In this document: piece by piece, positions 60,594-64,000 of the stretch | How the letters are laid out: every line of letters begins with the position of its first letter | Position numbering within the stretch: the first letter of the stretch is position 1 | Origin: CAYVUB01 sp964454675 | GTDB lineage: Bacteria > Bacteroidota > Bacteroidia > Flavobacteriales > Flavobacteriaceae | NCBI GenBank assembly: GCA_964454675.1 | Contig: CAYVUB010000004.1 | Coordinates: 62,001-126,000 of the forward strand | Length of the DNA stretch: 64,000 nucleotides | Direction of reading: 5' to 3' | Made by a program: the position numbers and the translations under genes | Notes under the pieces: generated by a model | What the model was told of the DNA's origin: nothing | Databases searched by the model: none | What the model saw: only the letters and a program-made list of their open reading frames with translations

Positions 60594-61394
60594 TTATTCT
60601 TTTAAAACCACAAACCATGGATTTAAAAGATTTTCTTTGTTGTACAGCAACGGTCTGCCGGTTTCCCTTGAAATGACTTGAACACCTACAGCATTGCAAA
60701 TAGCTTGTCCCGCAGCAGTATCCCATTCCATTGTAGGTGCAAACCGCGGATACACATCGGCCTTACCTTCGGCAATTAAACAAAACTTAAGCGAGCTTCC
60801 TATAGAAACAATTTCAATTGTTTGTCCTTTTGATTGAAGCCGGTTAATAAAGGCTTCGGTTTCCCGGCTTTTGTGTGAACGGCTGCCAATAACCCGCAAC
60901 ATATTTAAATTATTTGTTTTGGGCTGAATATCTTGAGCTTTGCTTAAAACCTCATCAATAGAAGTGTTGTGTGATACCAACTGTATTTTATATGCTTTAC
61001 CGTCATCAGCCAAGGCATAGTAAAGTTCTTTTGTTGCCGGAATGTAAATGACTCCAAGCTGTGGAATTCCGTTTTCAATCAAAGCAATATTAACAGTAAA
61101 CTCGCCATTTCGTTTTACAAATTCTTTGGTGCCGTCAACAGGATCTACAATCCAGCATTGAGTCCAGTGCTTTCTTTCTGAAAAATCTATCTGCTTACTT
61201 TCTTCACTGATAACAGGAATGTTTGTAGAAACCAGATAAGAATTAATAATAGTATTTGCCTGCTTATCGGCATCTGTTAGCGGAGACATATCATCTTTAT
61301 ATTCCACGTCAAAATCGCTGTCATAAACCTTCATGATGACTTTTCCTGCTTGCAATGAGGCTTGTATGGCGGTTTTTAAATACGCTTCCATCAT
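60594..61394 (-). CDS. cysQ: 3'(2'),5'-bisphosphate nucleotidase
   Basis: Hydrolyses 3'-phosphoadenosine 5'-phosphate, a by-product of sulfate activation and sulfation. The 266-residue inositol-phosphatase-like protein has metal motifs ISEESKQ and WIVDPVDGTKEFVKRNGEFT. CysQ features run to the end (MEWDTAAGQAICNAVGVQVI, LNPWFVVL). The start overlaps the rfbD stop as ATGA, so it is co-transcribed with the rhamnose genes. No sulfotransferase is seen in the window. Confidence 0.92.
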   Translation of the reverse strand: MMEAYLKTAIQASLQAGKVIMKVYDSDFDVEYKDDMSPLTDADKQANTIINSYLVSTNIPVISEESKQIDFSERKHWTQCWIVDPVDGTKEFVKRNGEFTVNIALIENGIPQLGVIYIPATKELYYALADDGKAYKIQLVSHNTSIDEVLSKAQDIQPKTNNLNMLRVIGSRSHKSRETEAFINRLQSKGQTIEIVSIGSSLKFCLIAEGKADVYPRFAPTMEWDTAAGQAICNAVGVQVISRETGRPLLYNKENLLNPWFVVLKE

Positions 61395-62245
61395 AGTTTT
61401 TGCAGCGCTTTTTTTAATGAGGTTTTCCAGTTTTCAATTTCAATATTAAAGGTTCTTTGGGCTTTTTGGGTATTGAGAACACTGTATTTGGGTCTTGATG
61501 CCGGTGTGGGATACTCTGTTGTGGGTATTGGTAATATGGTGATTTTCTTTTGTTTTAATTCAAAAATAGCCTTTGCAAATTCGTGCCAGCTTGTTTCTCC
61601 GCTATTTGAGTAGTTGTAAATTCCGTATTGGGAGGATTTTGATATGATGATTCTTATTACAAATTCTGCAAGATTCATCGCATGGGTCGGCGAGCCAATT
61701 TGGTCATTAACAATGGTTAGTTTGTCTTTTTCCGAAGACAACCGAAGCATGGTCTTGACAAAGTTGTGCCCATATTCAGAATACAGCCAGGATGTTCTGA
61801 TAATAAAATAATGCTCTAACACAGATTGAATATAGGTTTCTCCTTTTAGTTTTGAACTGCCATACACATTTATAGGGTTTGGCTGGTCGTCTTCTGTATA
61901 AGGGCTTGATTTTTTCCCGTCAAAAACAAAATCTGTAGAAAAATGAATGAGCGTTACGCTATTGACTTTACAGGCGTTTGCAAGATGCTGTACACTTTCT
62001 GCGTTGATTAAAAAAGCTTTGACTTCTTCTTTTTCTGCTAAATCTACAGCCGTGTATGCTGCACAGTTTATGCAGTAATCATAGTTTTTGTTCCGAAAAA
62101 AAACATCTATATCCTGCCGGTTTGCAATATCCAATTGTGCCGAACTTACAAACTCAAAGTTTATACCCGCACATCCTGAAGAAAGTGCTTTTAAACATTG
62201 TCCCAATTGACCGTTTGCGCCTGTGACCAAAACATTTGCTGTCAT
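61391..62245 (-). CDS. rfbD: dTDP-4-dehydrorhamnose reductase
   Basis: Last step to dTDP-L-rhamnose, with NADPH. The 284-residue SDR has VTGANGQLGQCLKALSS, FSTDFVFDGKKSSPYTEDD (active-site region), NVYGSSKLKGE (YxxxK) and IIRTSWLYSEYGHNFVKTML. The length is normal. It is coupled by four-base overlaps to rfbC upstream and cysQ downstream. Confidence 0.96.
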   Translation of the reverse strand: MTANVLVTGANGQLGQCLKALSSGCAGINFEFVSSAQLDIANRQDIDVFFRNKNYDYCINCAAYTAVDLAEKEEVKAFLINAESVQHLANACKVNSVTLIHFSTDFVFDGKKSSPYTEDDQPNPINVYGSSKLKGETYIQSVLEHYFIIRTSWLYSEYGHNFVKTMLRLSSEKDKLTIVNDQIGSPTHAMNLAEFVIRIIISKSSQYGIYNYSNSGETSWHEFAKAIFELKQKKITILPIPTTEYPTPASRPKYSVLNTQKAQRTFNIEIENWKTSLKKALQKL

Positions 62246-62787
62246 TTAAAAAGTGTTTCAAATGTTGGTAATATTTGGTCTTTTTCGGAAATAATCAGGC
62301 TTGTTTCGGGAAACTGCCAATCGATATTAAGTGTTTTGTCATTGTATATAATTCCGCTCTCGGATGCTTTGTTGTAGTAATTGTCACATTTGTAAGCAAA
62401 AACCGTATGGTCTTCCAATACCAAAAAACCGTGCGCAAAACCTCTGGGGATGAATAGCTGCTTGTTGTTTTGCTCGCTTAAAACTATTGAAAAATACTTG
62501 CCAAAGGTTGGTGATGTTGGTCTTATATCTACCGCTATATCCAAAACGCTTCCTTTAACAACTCTTACCAGCTTTGCCTGAGAAAATTCATCTTTTTGAA
62601 AGTGTAATCCTCTTAAAACACCTTTTTGAGATGTTGATTGATTGTCTTGAACAAAATCAATTTCAATGCCGGTAAGCGATTGAAATCTTTGTTTGTTAAA
62701 GCTTTCAAACAAAGAGCCCCGCTTATCTCCAAAAGTATCCGGGGTAAGTATGTAACAATCTTTTAAAGTTGTATGTTCTAATGTCAA
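62242..62787 (-). CDS. rfbC: dTDP-4-dehydrorhamnose 3,5-epimerase
   Basis: Cupin-fold epimerase of rhamnose synthesis. The 181-residue product has FVQDNQSTSQKGVLRGLHFQ with the catalytic His, VVKGSVLDIAVDIRPTSPTF, and FIPRGFAHGFLVL. The Tyr of the active site is in VFAYKCDNYYNKASESGIIY. The start is TTG at 62787. It lies six bases from rfbA. Confidence 0.96.
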   Translation of the reverse strand: MTLEHTTLKDCYILTPDTFGDKRGSLFESFNKQRFQSLTGIEIDFVQDNQSTSQKGVLRGLHFQKDEFSQAKLVRVVKGSVLDIAVDIRPTSPTFGKYFSIVLSEQNNKQLFIPRGFAHGFLVLEDHTVFAYKCDNYYNKASESGIIYNDKTLNIDWQFPETSLIISEKDQILPTFETLFK

Positions 62788-62793
62788 AACCGC

Positions 62794-63651
62794 TTATTTT
62801 AAATCCAATAAATAACTGCCATAGCCGCTTTTTATCAATGGCCGTGCTAATTTATGCAACTGATGCTTATCTATAAAACCCATTTTATAGGCAGCTTCTT
62901 CAATTGAACCTATCTTTAAACCTTGCCGTTCTTCAATAACCTGAACAAATTGTGTGGCTTGCACAAGAGAATTGAAGGTGCCGGTGTCCAGCCAGGCTGT
63001 TCCTCTGTCGAGAATACTAACGCTGAGCTTGCCTCGCTTTAAGTATTCTTTATTGACATCGGTTATTTCGAGTTCTCCTCTTGGGCTTGGTGTAATGCTT
63101 TTGGCAATAGCAACCACATCGTTATCATAAAAATAAATTCCCGGAACGGCATAATTGGATTTTGGCTTTGCCGGCTTTTCTTCAATTGAAACAGCTGTTC
63201 CTTCGTTATTAAACTCTACAACACCATAGCGTTCGGGGTCTTGAACGTGATAGGCGTAAATAATGCCGCCATCGGGATTATTGTTTGCCTGCAACAAACC
63301 CGATAAACCCGAACCGTAAAAAATATTATCGCCAAGTATCAATGCTACTTTATCGTTGCCAATAAATTTTTCGCCTATGATAAAGGCTTGAGCCAGTCCG
63401 TTGGGTTGTTCCTGAACTTCATAGTAAAATTCGCAGCCTAATTGTGTGCCGTCTCCTAAAAGTTTTTGAAATAGCGGCAAATCCTGAGGTGTCGAAATGA
63501 TGAGTATTTCCCGTATTCCTGCAGAAATTAATGTTGAAACGGGATAATAAATCATGGGTTTGTCATAAACCGGCATTAACTGCTTGCTGATGGCTATTGT
63601 TAATGGGTGCAATCTTGTTCCCGAACCTCCGGCTAATACGATTCCTTTCAT
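62794..63651 (-). CDS. rfbA: Glucose-1-phosphate thymidylyltransferase
   Basis: First enzyme of dTDP-rhamnose synthesis: dTTP plus glucose-1-phosphate. The 285-residue product has GIVLAGGSGTRLHPLTIAIS, KQLMPVYDKPMIYYPVSTLI, LILGDNIFYGSGL, EEKPAKPKSNYAVPGIYFYD and WLDTGTFNSL. The length is standard for RmlA. It starts directly after the rfbB stop. Confidence 0.97.
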   Translation of the reverse strand: MKGIVLAGGSGTRLHPLTIAISKQLMPVYDKPMIYYPVSTLISAGIREILIISTPQDLPLFQKLLGDGTQLGCEFYYEVQEQPNGLAQAFIIGEKFIGNDKVALILGDNIFYGSGLSGLLQANNNPDGGIIYAYHVQDPERYGVVEFNNEGTAVSIEEKPAKPKSNYAVPGIYFYDNDVVAIAKSITPSPRGELEITDVNKEYLKRGKLSVSILDRGTAWLDTGTFNSLVQATQFVQVIEERQGLKIGSIEEAAYKMGFIDKHQLHKLARPLIKSGYGSYLLDLK

Positions 63652-64000
63652 TTATTGTTTATATTTTTCAATATACCAATTTACGGTTTTTTTTATACCC
63701 GACTCAAAATTTTCATTGGCTTTCCATCCTAATTCACTTTTAATTTTTGTAGCATCAATGGCATATCGTAAATCGTGTCCCGGACGGTCGTTAACAAAGG
63801 TAATGTGTGTTTTATATGATATTGATTTGGGTTGAATGTCATCCAGAATTTCACATATTTTATTAGCGATATACAAGTTGTTTCGTTCGTTATTTCCGCC
63901 TATATTGTATGTTTCTCCGGCTTTTCCGTTTTGAAAAACCAAATCAATACCTGCGCAATGGTCTGTAACATACAACCAGTCACGAACGTTGGAGCCATCG
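63652..64000 (-). CDS. rfbB: dTDP-glucose 4,6-dehydratase, C-terminal part (cut by window edge)
   Basis: Only the last 115 codons lie in the window. The frame is open to base 64000 and reads DGSNVRDWLYVTDHCAGIDL at its visible start, then TYNIGGNNERNN and FVNDRPGHDLRYAIDATKIK. These are the dTDP-binding and C-terminal blocks of RmlB. The N-terminal NAD domain is outside. The order rfbB-A-C-D is typical. Confidence 0.95.
   Translation of the reverse strand, partial: DGSNVRDWLYVTDHCAGIDLVFQNGKAGETYNIGGNNERNNLYIANKICEILDDIQPKSISYKTHITFVNDRPGHDLRYAIDATKIKSELGWKANENFESGIKKTVNWYIEKYKQ

Noticed and set aside
60490..60726. A 78-codon frame downstream of and overlapping cysQ
   Set aside because: It shares DNA with the conserved cysQ 3' end in another frame and has no recognisable features.
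34888..64000. Glycan locus as a recent mobile island
   Set aside because: No integrase, transposase, tRNA site or flanking direct repeat was seen. Higher AT content alone is usual for such loci.
1..64000. tRNA or rRNA genes
   Set aside because: No cloverleaf-like or rRNA-like sequence was noticed in any spacer; a tRNA-scan would settle this.

Overview
The window is a chromosomal fragment from a member of the Bacteroidota, almost certainly class Flavobacteriia. The evidence is AT-rich DNA, promoters of the TTTG-N19-TAnnTTTG type, no Shine-Dalgarno-like leaders, and lineage-typical genes: a SprE/PorW lipoprotein of gliding and type IX secretion, DUF4292, DUF4254, DUF5687 and DUF6427 families, an ATP synthase a subunit with its own signal peptide, and L21 with a long C-terminal extension. 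No rRNA, tRNA, CRISPR array, transposase or integrase gene was seen.

Positions 1-16.3 kb are mostly housekeeping: the 3' part of infB, rplU-rpmA, a pair of M16 peptidase-like genes (one active, one degenerate), a periplasmic HMA lipoprotein, a CYTH protein, dinB, an acyl-CoA thioesterase, an operon of TPR protein, DUF4292 lipoprotein and EnvC-like factor, then a sugar nucleotidyltransferase, a GIY-YIG protein, dut and a flippase. Many small hairpin repeats lie between these genes. Positions 16.5-25.4 kb hold a minus-strand run sprE, bactofilin, AtpZ-like, AtpI-like, atpB-E-F-H-A-G. The beta and epsilon genes are absent here. Positions 25.6-34.8 kb hold an ABC exporter pair, a PaaE-like reductase, a GT9 glycosyltransferase, a MORN protein, DUF4254, upp, DUF6427 and purD.

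From 34.9 kb to the right edge is a surface polysaccharide locus. It has nucleotide-sugar supply (WecB; Ugd plus UDP-glucuronate decarboxylase; RfbA-D for dTDP-rhamnose; PseB-C-F-H-I for CMP-pseudaminic acid), an initiating phosphoglycosyltransferase, two GT4 transferases, a capsule-type transferase, a Wzx flippase, two Wzy-like polymerases, an O-antigen-ligase-like protein and an acyltransferase. Embedded in it are two paralogous predicted beta-helix lipoproteins, two unusual formyltransferase-fold proteins, a PIG-L deacetylase and a PhyH-type oxygenase.

The most interesting part is the tightly overlapping pseudaminate operon (53.9-60.4 kb). It has no recognisable pseG. It carries two formyltransferase-fold proteins that keep the His and Asp of the catalytic triad at the normal spacing of 36 residues, but both have Val in place of the triad Asn. 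This suggests a modified or alternative pseudaminic-acid route. Other notable items are a two-stem structured intergenic element, 43-bp tandem duplications of the atpG 3' end, and several different hairpin repeat families in the spacers of the atp operon.
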